A DNA stretch of 64,000 nt from Micromonospora pattaloongensis (GTDB taxonomy: Bacteria > Actinomycetota > Actinomycetes > Mycobacteriales > Micromonosporaceae), in assembly GCF_900107255.1 (NCBI RefSeq), contig NZ_FNPH01000014.1, forward strand, positions 1 to 64,000, given 5' to 3'. This document shows positions 44,529 to 53,463 of this stretch, one piece after another. The stretch's first letter is position 1; every line of letters starts with the position of its first letter. The position numbers and the translations under genes are program-made. The notes beneath the pieces are model-generated. The model did no database searches and was not told the DNA's origin. It saw only the letters and a program-made list of their open reading frames with translations.

Positions 44529-45620
44529 TCAGGTCGCGCCGCCCTGGCCGGTTCCGCCCTGGTCCGGCGGCGCGGCGGGCCGGGGGAACACCCGGGCAGC
44601 GGCGATCCGGCCCGCGATCCCGGAGTTCTCCAGCGCCTCGACAAGCCGCCGACGCAGGGCGCGACTGATCGCGAACTGCCCCTCGGCGGTGGTCTTCGCG
44701 ACCGTACGGATCACCGCGCCGTCGACCGTGAGCTGCTCGACGCCCAGCACCTCGGGATGCTCCACGAACTCCGACGCCAGCTCCGGGTCCTCCGCGACGC
44801 GCTCGGCGGCCTCCCGCATCACCCGCGTGGCCTCCTCGGTGCTCGCGAAGCCGATCGGCACGTCGACGATCACCATCGCCCAGCCCTGGCTCTTGTTCCC
44901 GACCCGGACGATCTCGCCGTTGCGGATGTACCAGAGCACCCCGCGACCGTCGCGCACGGTCGTGATCCGCAGCCCGACCGCCTCCACGACACCGGTCGCC
45001 TCGCCGAGGTCGACGGTGTCACCCACGCCGTACTGGTCCTCCAGCAGCATGAAGAGCCCGGCGAGCAGGTCCTTCACCAGGCTCTGCGCGCCGAAGCCGA
45101 GCGCGACGCCGGCGATGCCGGCGCTGGCCAGCAGCGGCGCCAGGTCGAAGCCGAGCTCCTTGAGGATCATCAGCGCCGCGATCGAGAAGACGAACGCGGT
45201 GACCAGGCTGCGCAGCACCGACCCGATCGCCTCGGCCCGCTGCCGGCGCCGCTCGGGGTAGATCGCGGCCGGATCGGTCGTCGGCGCCGTGGGGATGCGC
45301 TCGCGCAGCGGCCTGAGGATGGTCGGCACCGAGGTCTGGGAGGTGGTGCGGACCAGCCGGGCGATCGTGCGATTGAGCAGGTACCGCGCCAGCATCGCGA
45401 TCAGCAGGATCATGATGATCCGCAGCGGCTTGATCAGCACCCAGAAGCTGCTCTCCGCGAACCACGACGACCTGGTCCAGTCCCAGACCAGGTTGCACAG
45501 CGTGTCGTCGAGGCAGCTAGGGCTGGGGGACGAGGACGGGTCCGACTCGGCGGCGAGGATCAGGTCTGCGGGGGTCACGGTGAATGTCGTACCGCACGAA
45601 CCTGTGGCGCCTGCGCCCAC
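44529..45620 (-). CDS. MscS-type mechanosensitive channel
   Basis: A 363-residue membrane protein. Hydrophobic segments at about 58-82, 128-150 and 160-178 end in the pore helix LLASAGIAGVALGFGAQSLV followed by KDLLAGLFMLLEDQYGVGDTVDLG, the MscS signature. The C-terminal beta and alpha/beta domains follow. It should open on membrane tension and release solutes after osmotic downshock. The start is listed as GTG 45620, but GTG 45578 (VTPADLILA) is a plausible alternative and no ribosome site decides. It stands alone, divergent from the HNH gene. Confidence 0.9.
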   Translation of the reverse strand: MGAGATGSCGTTFTVTPADLILAAESDPSSSPSPSCLDDTLCNLVWDWTRSSWFAESSFWVLIKPLRIIMILLIAMLARYLLNRTIARLVRTTSQTSVPTILRPLRERIPTAPTTDPAAIYPERRRQRAEAIGSVLRSLVTAFVFSIAALMILKELGFDLAPLLASAGIAGVALGFGAQSLVKDLLAGLFMLLEDQYGVGDTVDLGEATGVVEAVGLRITTVRDGRGVLWYIRNGEIVRVGNKSQGWAMVIVDVPIGFASTEEATRVMREAAERVAEDPELASEFVEHPEVLGVEQLTVDGAVIRTVAKTTAEGQFAISRALRRRLVEALENSGIAGRIAAARVFPRPAAPPDQGGTGQGGAT

Positions 45621-45867
45621 CCCGCCACCGTCGGGAGGTCGTCACCCCGGAGCGCCGGCGCAATGGGACGGAACGGGCGATGTCGCCGGTCGGTCGGGAA
45701 GGTTCACCGGGAGAGCCCGGAATAGTACGTGCAATTGGGTCATCTATCGGGGACGATTGGCGGACGGACGCCGGTGCAGTGCCGGCGTCGGTCGCGGTCT
45801 GCGAAGCAGGCCGGGCGGCACAGGCTGTGACAGGAGCGGGCGAGATACGACCGAGAGGGTGAGCGCG

Positions 45868-46401
45868 ATGCCTGACATACGACCCACGGTGGGCTCCGGT
45901 TCGTTGGTGCTCAACGCAACGTATGAGCCGCTGTGTGTCGTTTCAGTGCGTCGGGCCACGATTCTCGTGCTCTCCGCGAAGGCCGTCTGCGTAGCCGACG
46001 GCGACGGCGTCCTGCACAGCGCCCGGCACTCGCTGCCGGTGCCGTCGGTCGTGCGGCTGACCCGGTTCGTCCGGGTGCCGTACCGCACCCACATCGGCCT
46101 CTCGCGGCGGGCCATCTTCGCCCGCGACGGGTGGCGCTGCGCCTACTGCCGCGGCCCGGCCGAGACGATCGACCACGTCTTCCCGCGCAGCCGCGGCGGG
46201 CGGCACGCCTGGGACAACGTCGTGGCCGCCTGCGCGAAATGCAACCACAGTAAGGGCGACAAGACCCCGGGCGAGCTCGGCTGGCGGCTGCACGCGGCCC
46301 CGACCGCGCCCAAGGGCATCGCCTGGCGGGTGCTGGGACACCGCCCGCCGGATCCGCGCTGGGCGGACTGGTTGGACCTGCGCGACGTCGAGGCGGCCTG
46401 A
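45868..46401 (+). CDS. HNH endonuclease
   Basis: A 177-residue protein with an N-terminal beta domain (SGSLVLNATYEPLCVVSVRR, typical of actinobacterial HNH proteins) and an HNH core at about 85-140: CAYCRGPAETIDHVFPRSRGG then HAWDNVVAACAKCNHSKGDK. Two CxxC pairs bind zinc and the His-Asn-His residues are all present. Known members are found beside many functions, so a specific target cannot be read. ATG 45868 lies after GAGAGGGTGAG. It faces the sortase gene convergently with 35 bp between. Confidence 0.88.
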   Translation: MPDIRPTVGSGSLVLNATYEPLCVVSVRRATILVLSAKAVCVADGDGVLHSARHSLPVPSVVRLTRFVRVPYRTHIGLSRRAIFARDGWRCAYCRGPAETIDHVFPRSRGGRHAWDNVVAACAKCNHSKGDKTPGELGWRLHAAPTAPKGIAWRVLGHRPPDPRWADWLDLRDVEAA

Positions 46402-46436
46402 CCACCGGCGGGTGGGGCGGAGCCCGCGCGACCCGG

Positions 46437-47564
46437 TCAGCGGTCGCGGGCGGTGGAGACCAGTGACGCGAACACGATCACGTTGTCCGCGTACCCGGTC
46501 TCCCCGCCGACCCACTGCCCACCGCAGGTGATCAGCCGCAGGTTGGCCGCGCTGAAGTCGCCGTAGACGCGGTCGTTGGGCAGGGCGCGCTTGTTGAACC
46601 GTTCCACCGATTCGACCCGGAACACCGCCCGCGACCGGTCCTGCCGGTTGACCTCGATCCTCGCCCCCGGCTGGAGCCGGCGCAGGTTGTAGAAGACAGA
46701 GGGTCCGTCCCGGCTGTCCACGTGCCCCAGGATCACCGAGGGGCCCATCTCGCCCGGGGTCGGGCTCTGGTTGAACCAGGCCGCCTCGTGGTGCCGCTCC
46801 AGCGCCGGCACCTCGATCGCGCCGTCCGGGGTGAGCCCGACGCTGTGCACGGGGGCACGCAGCTCGAGGTCCGGGATCGCGATGGTGGTCGGCTGGCTCG
46901 GCTGCAGCGCCGCGACCTTGCGCGGCGGCTGCCGGTAGCCCCCGCTGAGGAAGTTGGTGTTCGACCCGGTGAGGTGCTGCAGGCCCAGCCCGGTGGCGAA
47001 GACCCCGACCAGGACGATCAGCACCGCGAACGGGCCGACCGGGATCCGCCGGAAGCGCGCCGGCACGGCGGTGGCCACCGGCCGCCGCGGCTCGTCGGGC
47101 GGGCGGCCGCCGGGCCGCACGGTGGCCCTCGCGCGCGCCACCACGGCGGCGCAGCCGCGCGCCGTCACGCCCTCGGAGATCACGGTCCGCTCCCGGCCAC
47201 CCGTCGGTCCCGGCCGGGCGTGGCGGGGGGAGCGGGCGCCGAGCGCGTGCCCGAGCAGGCCGCGGCGCGCCCGTTCCTTGCGGGCCCGCCGGCGTACGGC
47301 GCGGTGCCGGGCCGCCGGCGGAACGGGGCCGGTCGGGGTGCCGTACGTCCGGGTGGGGGCCGCCGGCACGTGCGCGGTGGTGCCGGCGAGCGCGGCCTGG
47401 TTGGCCGCCGCCACCAGCCAGTGCCGGGCCGCGGGCTCCGCCCCGGAGACGTCGGTCGTGCGCTCGGCGTCGTCCGGCTCGGGCTCGGGCGCCGGCGGGT
47501 CGGGCTCCGCCATCCGCGCCCACCACGGCGGCGCCGGCCGCTCAGGCGGCTCCGATCCCGCCAT
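46437..47564 (-). CDS. Class F-like sortase
   Basis: A 375-residue membrane-anchored transpeptidase. Residues 1-175 are a long charged, Pro/Arg/Ala-rich cytoplasmic N-region, a membrane segment lies at 176-196, and the sortase barrel follows. Catalytic residues are visible: His281 in VILGHVDSRDG and Cys347 in LRLITCGGQW, with a C-terminal Arg region. Sortases cut surface-protein sorting signals and attach them to the cell wall. Its start is 6 bp after the stop of the upstream secreted protein, suggesting a dedicated pair. The length of the N-terminal extension is unusual. ATG 47564. Confidence 0.88.
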   Translation of the reverse strand: MAGSEPPERPAPPWWARMAEPDPPAPEPEPDDAERTTDVSGAEPAARHWLVAAANQAALAGTTAHVPAAPTRTYGTPTGPVPPAARHRAVRRRARKERARRGLLGHALGARSPRHARPGPTGGRERTVISEGVTARGCAAVVARARATVRPGGRPPDEPRRPVATAVPARFRRIPVGPFAVLIVLVGVFATGLGLQHLTGSNTNFLSGGYRQPPRKVAALQPSQPTTIAIPDLELRAPVHSVGLTPDGAIEVPALERHHEAAWFNQSPTPGEMGPSVILGHVDSRDGPSVFYNLRRLQPGARIEVNRQDRSRAVFRVESVERFNKRALPNDRVYGDFSAANLRLITCGGQWVGGETGYADNVIVFASLVSTARDR

Positions 47565-47570
47565 CGGCGC

Positions 47571-48149
47571 TTACCTCACCCGCCCGGGCGACCGGCGCGG
47601 CACCGCGGTCTCGGGACGCCGCCGGAGCAGCGCGAACAGGCCGAGCGCGATGCCGACCCCGATCGTGGTGAGGCCGCCGGTCAGGACGAGGCGATCGCTG
47701 CCGTCCTCGTCGGCCGTGCCGCCGCCGCCGGTGTTCGGGCCCTGCGGCGGCGGACTCATGGTCGGCGCCGGCGTCTGGGCGGGCGTCAGGTTGGTGACGG
47801 TCAGCGTGGTGTCGGCGGTGCGGTTGTTCTGGCACTGCAGGTGCACGTTGTAACGCCCCGGCCGTTTGCTCGACGGAACGGTGACGTTGCCGGTGACCAT
47901 GCCGTCCCGCGGCATCAGCACGACCCGACCGAACGCGTCGGAGGTCGCCGTCGCGGTGACGGTGTTGCCGTCGCCGCAACTGCCGCTCAGGGCGACCCGG
48001 CTGCCGGCGCGCGCCGGGTTCGGCGTGACCTGGATGAACGTATCCTGTGCGCGGGCCGGGGCGGCGCCGAGCAGCACCGCCATGCCGGTCAGTAGAACGG
48101 CCACGATGCTGGCGAAGGCGGCCCGACCCGTTGATCCGAGTCCCCGCAT
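47571..48149 (-). CDS. Secreted, membrane-anchored protein, likely sortase partner
   Basis: A 192-residue precursor. A signal peptide (1-34, ending APARAQ) is followed by a beta-sandwich domain (about 38-120) with two or three Cys and Ig-like spacing (TPNPARAGSRVALSG, RPGRYNVHLQCQNN), a Pro/Thr linker, then GPNTGGGG, a membrane segment (about 158-174) and RRR. The end resembles a sorting signal, with PNTGG where LPXTG would be. ATG 48149 has GGGGAGGGG just upstream, and a relatively AT-rich spacer (48225-48255) may hold the promoter. The sortase follows after 6 bp. Function unknown; surface structural or adhesive role is inferred. Confidence 0.75.
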   Translation of the reverse strand: MRGLGSTGRAAFASIVAVLLTGMAVLLGAAPARAQDTFIQVTPNPARAGSRVALSGSCGDGNTVTATATSDAFGRVVLMPRDGMVTGNVTVPSSKRPGRYNVHLQCQNNRTADTTLTVTNLTPAQTPAPTMSPPPQGPNTGGGGTADEDGSDRLVLTGGLTTIGVGIALGLFALLRRRPETAVPRRSPGRVR

Positions 48150-48253
48150 GATTCCCCTCCCCGGTGGAACAGGACCGGTGGGTGTGTCAACAGAGACACT
48201 TTCCCACTGAGGGAAGGGGTAAAGATAAAAATCAGAAAAGCCGGTAACGCTAT

Positions 48254-49510
48254 TTACGTGACCCTTGAGCGTTCCGCCGGAAATGCCTTATAAGAACCAG
48301 ATTCCACGATCTCCCGCAGCCGCTCGAATCCGAGGCACACCTCGGCGAAGCTCGTGTACAGCGGGGCGAATCCGAGGCGCAGCCGGTCCGGCGTGCGGAA
48401 GTCGGGAATCACGTTCGCCGCGCGCAGCGCCTGACTGATCTGCCACGCCTGCGGATGGTGCAGCGTCACGTGCGCCCCGCGGCGGGCGTCGTCGCGCGGC
48501 GAGGCGAGGGCGAAGCCGTGCGGCGCGAGCCACGCGTCGAACAGCTCGATGGCGTACGCGCCGAGGGCGCGCCCCTTGGCCGCGATCGCGTCGATGCCGG
48601 CCTCCGCGGTGATCCGCGCCCCCTCCAGCGCCGCGTACCCGCCGAGCACGGGCGGCGTGCCGACCAGGAACCGTTCCACCGACTCCACCGGGTCGTACCC
48701 GCCGGCCATGTCGAACTGCCCGCGCTGGCCGAACCACCCCCAGATCGGCTGCCGCAGCGTGCTCTGCAGCTCCGCGCGCACGTACAGGAACGCGGGGGCG
48801 CCCGGCCCGCCGTTGAGGTGCTTGTAGGTGCAGCCGACGGCGAGGTCGACGCCGGCGGACCGCAGCGGCACCGGGACCGAGCCGGCGGAGTGGCACAGGT
48901 CCCACAACGCCAGCGCCCCCACCGCGTGCGCCGCCGCGGTGATGCCCGGCAGGTCCGCCACCGCGCCCGAGCGGTACGCCACGTGCGAGAGCGACACCAG
49001 CGCGACGTCGCTGTCCAGCGCCGCGATTACCTCCCGCGCGGACACCCCCGCGTCGAGATCGCTGCGGACCACCCGCAGTTCCATCCCGCGGGCCGCCGCC
49101 AGCCCCTGCAGGATGTACTGGTCGGTGGGGAAGTTGTCGTCGTCGGTGACGATCACGCGGCGCCCCGGCCGGGCGTCGCACGCCGCGGCCGCGAGCTTGT
49201 AGAGGTTGACGCTGGTGGAGTCGGAGAGCACCACCTCGCCGGGGAGCGCCTCCAGCACCCCGCCGGCGAGCACGTCGCCGACCTCGCGCGCCAGGCTCAT
49301 CCAGCGGTCCCAGCCGCGGATCAGCTCCGCGCCCCACTCCCGGTCGACGACCTCGCGCAGCCGGTCACGGGTCGCCTTCGGCAGCCGCCCCAGCGAGTTG
49401 CCGTCCAGGTAGACGACGTCGGGATCGGTGATCACGAAGCGCTCCCGGAACGCCGCGAGCGGGTCGGCGGCGTCCAGCCCGCGGGCACGAACGAGAAGAT
49501 GATCGGTCAC
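48254..49510 (-). CDS. kynU: Kynureninase
   Basis: A 418-residue fold-type I PLP enzyme cleaving L-kynurenine to anthranilate and alanine. Motifs include VYLDGNSLGRLPKATRDRL, WGAELIRGWDRWM, DSTSVNLYKLAAAA, TDDDNFPTDQYILQG, LWDLCHSAGSVPVPL (PLP Asp) and CTYKHLNGGPGAPAFLYV with the Schiff-base Lys. GTG 49510 gives the family N-terminus; the frame extends upstream without homology. No tryptophan dioxygenase or formamidase gene is in the window, so it may serve degradation with partners elsewhere. Confidence 0.92.
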   Translation of the reverse strand: MTDHLLVRARGLDAADPLAAFRERFVITDPDVVYLDGNSLGRLPKATRDRLREVVDREWGAELIRGWDRWMSLAREVGDVLAGGVLEALPGEVVLSDSTSVNLYKLAAAACDARPGRRVIVTDDDNFPTDQYILQGLAAARGMELRVVRSDLDAGVSAREVIAALDSDVALVSLSHVAYRSGAVADLPGITAAAHAVGALALWDLCHSAGSVPVPLRSAGVDLAVGCTYKHLNGGPGAPAFLYVRAELQSTLRQPIWGWFGQRGQFDMAGGYDPVESVERFLVGTPPVLGGYAALEGARITAEAGIDAIAAKGRALGAYAIELFDAWLAPHGFALASPRDDARRGAHVTLHHPQAWQISQALRAANVIPDFRTPDRLRLGFAPLYTSFAEVCLGFERLREIVESGSYKAFPAERSRVT

Positions 49511-49839
49511 CCGCGACACCGTAGCGGCTGCCGGTCCCGGCCGGTACGACCGGCGCCGCCGACCACTCCGGCGGGCGATCCGCGCCGGGTGCCCCCGGGT
49601 GGCGCTGTTCGGCCCTCGCGGGTCGTGCCGCGCCGCTAGGCTGAGGCACCGGGGCCGGCCGGTCAACCCGCCCGCGGCCCGTCGCGCAGCTCGCGGAGGT
49701 GTGTGACACCACCCCGAGATCAGGTGGTTCATGTCCTCCGCTACCGTGAAGGGTGTCTGAGTCTGGGTAGATCGGCGGTGCGGCCTTTCCGCCCTCGCCG
49801 GACGCCCTGGTCCCTATCTGACGCCTGGGGGCGTTGAGG
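49511..49839. other. 329-bp divergent intergenic region
   Basis: No supported gene. It presumably carries the kynU promoter on one side and that of the small membrane gene on the other; TACCGT near 49743 is a possible -10 but is not convincing. Confidence 0.4.
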
Positions 49840-50154
49840 TTGTCTGTTACCAACACGCTGCTCTACTTCGTGGGCATACCGGTCCTGATCGTGCTCGTGA
49901 TCGGCGGCCTGGTCATGCTCACCAGCCGCAGCGGTCACGCCGGCGGCGGCGACAAGCGCTACCGGCCCGGCCGCCCGTTCGACTTCACCCCTGTCTGGTT
50001 CCTCTCCTCGCCGGAGCAGGTGGCCCAGCCGGAGACGCTCGGCCGCAAGGTGCTTCCGGGCGGGGTTCCCGCGCCCGCGGTGCGGGCCGGCGGCGAGACC
50101 GATGCCGCGCGTACGCGGGCCGGTGTGACGGGAGGCGCAAGTGACCGTTGGTGA
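49840..50154 (+). CDS. Small membrane protein (AtpZ/YIM-like, function unknown)
   Basis: A 104-residue protein with one membrane segment at about 7-28 (YFVGIPVLIVLVIGGLVML), then a basic region (GGDKRYRPGRPFDFTPVWFL) and a disordered C-terminus. The start is a TTG; TTG 49840 is preferred because GGGGG lies 9 bases upstream, while TTG 49834 is too close. Conserved upstream of DUF5130 genes as far as I recall. The following gene overlaps its end by 14 bp. The label reflects topology only; no function can be read. Confidence 0.65.
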   Translation: MSVTNTLLYFVGIPVLIVLVIGGLVMLTSRSGHAGGGDKRYRPGRPFDFTPVWFLSSPEQVAQPETLGRKVLPGGVPAPAVRAGGETDAARTRAGVTGGASDRW

Positions 50155-50557
50155 GATCGGCCAGAAGGAACACCGGCCGTCCAGTCACCCCGAGGTGCTC
50201 GACGGGCCGTTCTCGACCCGGCAGCTGCTCCGCCTCGACGAGGCGCTGCGGATCGCCGACGAGTCGACGGGGCTGCGGTTCAGCGTCTACGTCGGCCCGC
50301 TGGACGAGCCGGTGCGCGCGCACGCCGAGAAGCTGCACGCCGAGCTCGTCGACGCCGACAAGGCGGTGCTGGTCGCGGTCTCGCCGAACCAGCGGGTTCT
50401 GGAGGTCGTGACCGGCGCCGAGGCGCGCCGGCGCATCACCGACCGCGACGCGAAGCTGGCCGCCCTGTCCATGGTGGCCGCGTTCACGAACGGCGACCTG
50501 GCCGGCGGCATCATCAGCGGCCTGGACCAACTCTCCACCCACGCCGGCCGCGCCTGA
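50141..50557 (+). CDS. DUF5130 family protein
   Basis: A 138-residue soluble protein resembling actinobacterial DUF5130 (a TPM-domain relative): FSTRQLLRLDEALRIADEST, FSVYVGPLDEPVRAHAEKLH, VLVAVSPNQRVLEVVTGAEA and a C-terminal LAALSMVAAFTNGDLAGGI. Function of the family is unknown; TPM relatives act in membrane or photosystem maintenance. GTG 50141 overlaps the preceding membrane gene, so the two are co-translated and may act together at the membrane. Two hairpins lie just downstream. Confidence 0.8.
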   Translation: MTVGEIGQKEHRPSSHPEVLDGPFSTRQLLRLDEALRIADESTGLRFSVYVGPLDEPVRAHAEKLHAELVDADKAVLVAVSPNQRVLEVVTGAEARRRITDRDAKLAALSMVAAFTNGDLAGGIISGLDQLSTHAGRA

Positions 50558-50572
50558 GCTCCGATGCTCCAC

Positions 50573-50640
50573 CCGCGTGATCAGGGACCAGCTCCCGCGC
50601 GTCGCCGGCGCGCCGCGCGCAGAAGTTCCTGATTACGCGG
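50573..50640. repeat. Imperfect 16-bp inverted repeat with GC-rich centre
   Basis: Arms 50573-50588 and 50625-50640 (CCGCGTGATCAGGGAC versus its complement) match at 14 of 16 positions around a 36-bp GC-rich centre that can pair with itself. It lies after DUF5130, before a second hairpin. Possibly a REP-like intergenic element. Confidence 0.5.
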
Positions 50641-50669
50641 ATCTGATGTTCGACTGGTTCCGCAACGAC

Positions 50670-50703
50670 GAGGGCCTGTTCACCGCACGGTGAACAGGCC
50701 CTC
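50670..50703. terminator. 16-bp perfect hairpin between convergent DUF5130 and pepN
   Basis: GAGGGCCTGTTCACCG (50670-50685) and its exact complement (50688-50703) are separated by two bases; in RNA a four-base loop would form on a 15-bp stem. It sits 13 bp from the pepN stop between convergent genes and probably terminates both. Confidence 0.75.
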
Positions 50704-50715
50704 GTGCAACAGCCG

Positions 50716-53274
50716 TCAGCTGTCCGAGCCGGCGTCCTTCGCCCGGGCCTTCAGTGCGCGCAGCACGCCGTCCTTGCCCTCCGCGACCAGCCGGCGCAGC
50801 GCCGCGGGGCGCCCCTCCTGGCCCAGCCAGGCGTCGGTCGCGACCACGGTGTCGTCGTTCACCTGGTACGCCGGGTAGCCCAGCACCACGAACTCCTGCG
50901 CCGGCTCGCTGTCCCGGGTCGCCCAGATCCGGCTGACCTCGGCGAAGAACCGCCCCGCGTACGGCGCGGTCAGCTCCACCTGGGTCGGGTGCTGGAAGCC
51001 CTGCAACAGCGACCGGTGCCGCCAGTTCGGCAGCGCCTCGTCGCCGGTGAGCTGCCGCCAGACCTCCGCCTTCGCCTCCGGTGTCGGCACCAGCGCCCGC
51101 GCCAGCGCCGCCTCCCGCTCGCCGCTGGCCGTCCGGTCCCGGGCCAGCTCGGCGTCGATCTCCGCCGCGTCCGCCGCGCCCTTGGCCACCAGCGACTGCA
51201 GCACCGACCAGCGCAGCTCGGTGTCGACGGTCAGGCCGTTCGGCACCTCCGCGCCGTCGAGCCAGCCCCGCAGCGTGGCCAGGTCCTCGTCGCCGCGCGC
51301 CGCCGAGACGTACGCCCGGGCCCAGGCGAGCTGGAAGCCGCTGCCCGGCTCGGCGGCCTGCATCGCGGTCCGGGCGGTCCGGGCCAGCTCCGCCCAGCCG
51401 GTCGGCGCCCAGTCGGGATCGGCGTAGAAGGCCAGCGTGGTGGAGGCCTGGCGCAGCGTGGCGGTCACCAGGTTGATGTCCTGCTTGGTCGGCAGGCCGG
51501 CGAGCACCAGGGCGAGGTAGTCCCGCGCGGCCAGCTCCGCGTCCCGCACCATGTCCCAGGCCGCCGCCCAGCACAGCGCCCGGGCCAGCGACGACTCGAA
51601 GCCGCCGATGTGCTGGACCACCGTCGCCATCGACCCCTCGTCCAGGCGGAGCTTGGCGTAGGTCAGGTCGTCGTCGTTGAGCAGCAGGACGTCCGGGGCG
51701 CGCACCCCGGCCAACTGCGGGATCTCGGTGGCGTCGCCGGTCACGTCGATTTCGAGGCGGTCACGCCGCTTGAGCGCGCCGTCCACCAGGTCGTACAGGC
51801 CCACGCCGATCCGGTGGGTGCGCAGCGTCGGGTAGCTCGCAGGCGCCTCCTGGCGGACCACCACCCGCTCGTAGCTGCCGTCCGCGCCGATCGACACCTC
51901 GGGACGCAGCGTGTTGACCTGGGCGGTCTCCAGCCACTGCGCCGCGAACTTGCGCAGCTCGCGCCCGGACGCCGCCTCCAGCTCCGACAGCAGGTCGTCG
52001 AAGGTGGCGTTGCCCCACGCGTGCTTGGCGAAGTAGCTGCGCAGCCCCGCCACGAACGGGTCCATCCCCACGTACGCGACGAGCTGCTTGAGCACGCTGG
52101 CGCCCTTGGCGTACGTGATGCCGTCGAAGTTGACCTCCACCGCCTCCAGGTCCGGCATCTCGCAGTAGACCGGGTGGGTGGAGGAGAGCTGGTCCTGGCG
52201 GTATCCCCAGTTCTTGCGGACCGAGAGGAACGTCGTCCACGCGTCCTTGAACCGCGTCGCGTTGGTGTTGCACCAGTGGCTGGCCCATTCCGCGAACGAC
52301 TCGTTCAGCCACAGGTCGTTCCACCAGCGCATCGTGACCAGGTCGCCGAACCACATGTGCGCGAGCTCGTGCAGGATCGTGTTCGCCCGCTGCTCGTACT
52401 CGAAGTCCGTGACCTGCGACCGGAAGATGTAGTGCGACTCGGCGTGGGTGACGCAGCCGAAGTTCTCCATCGCGCCGGCGTTGAAGTCCGGCACCCAGAG
52501 CTGGTCGTACTTGGGCAGCGGGTAGCGGACGCCGAACTGCTCGTGGAAGAAGTCGAAGCCCTGCTTCGTGATCAGGAAGAGGTCGTCGGCGTCGAGGTGC
52601 TGCGCCATCGAGGCGCGGCAGAAGACGCCGAGGTCGATCCCGTCGTGGCTGTCCCGCACCTCGTGGTACGGCCCCGCGCAGAGCGCGGTGATGTAGGTGC
52701 TCATCCGCTCGGAGCGAGCGAAGTGGACGGTCTTCGTCTCCTCGTCGTGCGTCTCCTCGCGCTCCACCGGCATGTTGGAGACGACGCGCCAGTGCGCCGG
52801 CACGGTGGCGTGCCAGGTGTAGACGCTCTTGAGGTCGGGCTGGTCGAAGGCGGCGAAGACGCGCTGCGCGTCGGCCGTCTCGAACTGGCTGTACAGGTAG
52901 GTCTCGCCGTCGACCGGGTCGACGCTGCGGTGCAGGCCCTGGCCGCTGTTGGAGTAGAGGAAGTCGCCGTCCACGACCAGCGTGTTCTCGGCGGCGAGCC
53001 CGGTCAGAGTGAGCCCGCGCTCCGCCGACCACTCGCTGATGTCGACCGGCGCGCCGTTGAGGGTCGCCGACCGGACACTCTCCGCGGCGACCTCGATGAA
53101 GGTGCTCGCGCCCGGCTCGCTGCAACGGAAGCTGACCTCGGTGACGGATCGGAACGTCCGGGTGGCCGCGCTGCCCCCGGTGGACAGGTCCAGGCGGATG
53201 TCATATCCGGTCACATCGAGCAGGCGGGCTCGCTCCGCCGCCTCGACCTGCGTCAGGTTGCGCACTCCGGCCAC
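50716..53274 (-). CDS. pepN: Aminopeptidase N (M1 family)
   Basis: An 852-residue zinc aminopeptidase. The substrate-binding GAMEN motif (FNAGAMENFGCVTH) is followed by HELAHMWFGDLVTMRWWNDL and WLNESFAEWASHW, giving HExxH with the third ligand Glu 18 residues on, and a Tyr in the later catalytic region. The C-terminal ERAP1-like helical domain covers about 520-850. It removes neutral and basic N-terminal residues from peptides in the cytoplasm. The start is GTG 53274 (MAGVRNLTQVEA), the usual actinobacterial N-terminus. Divergent from the Rv2466c-like gene. Confidence 0.93.
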   Translation of the reverse strand: MAGVRNLTQVEAAERARLLDVTGYDIRLDLSTGGSAATRTFRSVTEVSFRCSEPGASTFIEVAAESVRSATLNGAPVDISEWSAERGLTLTGLAAENTLVVDGDFLYSNSGQGLHRSVDPVDGETYLYSQFETADAQRVFAAFDQPDLKSVYTWHATVPAHWRVVSNMPVEREETHDEETKTVHFARSERMSTYITALCAGPYHEVRDSHDGIDLGVFCRASMAQHLDADDLFLITKQGFDFFHEQFGVRYPLPKYDQLWVPDFNAGAMENFGCVTHAESHYIFRSQVTDFEYEQRANTILHELAHMWFGDLVTMRWWNDLWLNESFAEWASHWCNTNATRFKDAWTTFLSVRKNWGYRQDQLSSTHPVYCEMPDLEAVEVNFDGITYAKGASVLKQLVAYVGMDPFVAGLRSYFAKHAWGNATFDDLLSELEAASGRELRKFAAQWLETAQVNTLRPEVSIGADGSYERVVVRQEAPASYPTLRTHRIGVGLYDLVDGALKRRDRLEIDVTGDATEIPQLAGVRAPDVLLLNDDDLTYAKLRLDEGSMATVVQHIGGFESSLARALCWAAAWDMVRDAELAARDYLALVLAGLPTKQDINLVTATLRQASTTLAFYADPDWAPTGWAELARTARTAMQAAEPGSGFQLAWARAYVSAARGDEDLATLRGWLDGAEVPNGLTVDTELRWSVLQSLVAKGAADAAEIDAELARDRTASGEREAALARALVPTPEAKAEVWRQLTGDEALPNWRHRSLLQGFQHPTQVELTAPYAGRFFAEVSRIWATRDSEPAQEFVVLGYPAYQVNDDTVVATDAWLGQEGRPAALRRLVAEGKDGVLRALKARAKDAGSDS

Positions 53275-53463
53275 GTGTGTGTCTCCATCCGAATCGACGC
53301 GCCGTCCCCGTCGACGCCGCGGAAGCCCATATCAAGGGACTCTCGGGCACAAGTCTTCCATGTCACCGGAGATCGGCGGGGGCACCCCGGCTCACCCGGT
53401 AGGCGGCGATCGTCTGGGGGTATAACTCAGGTTCACGTACCGAAATGGCGAAAGGAACCGGCG

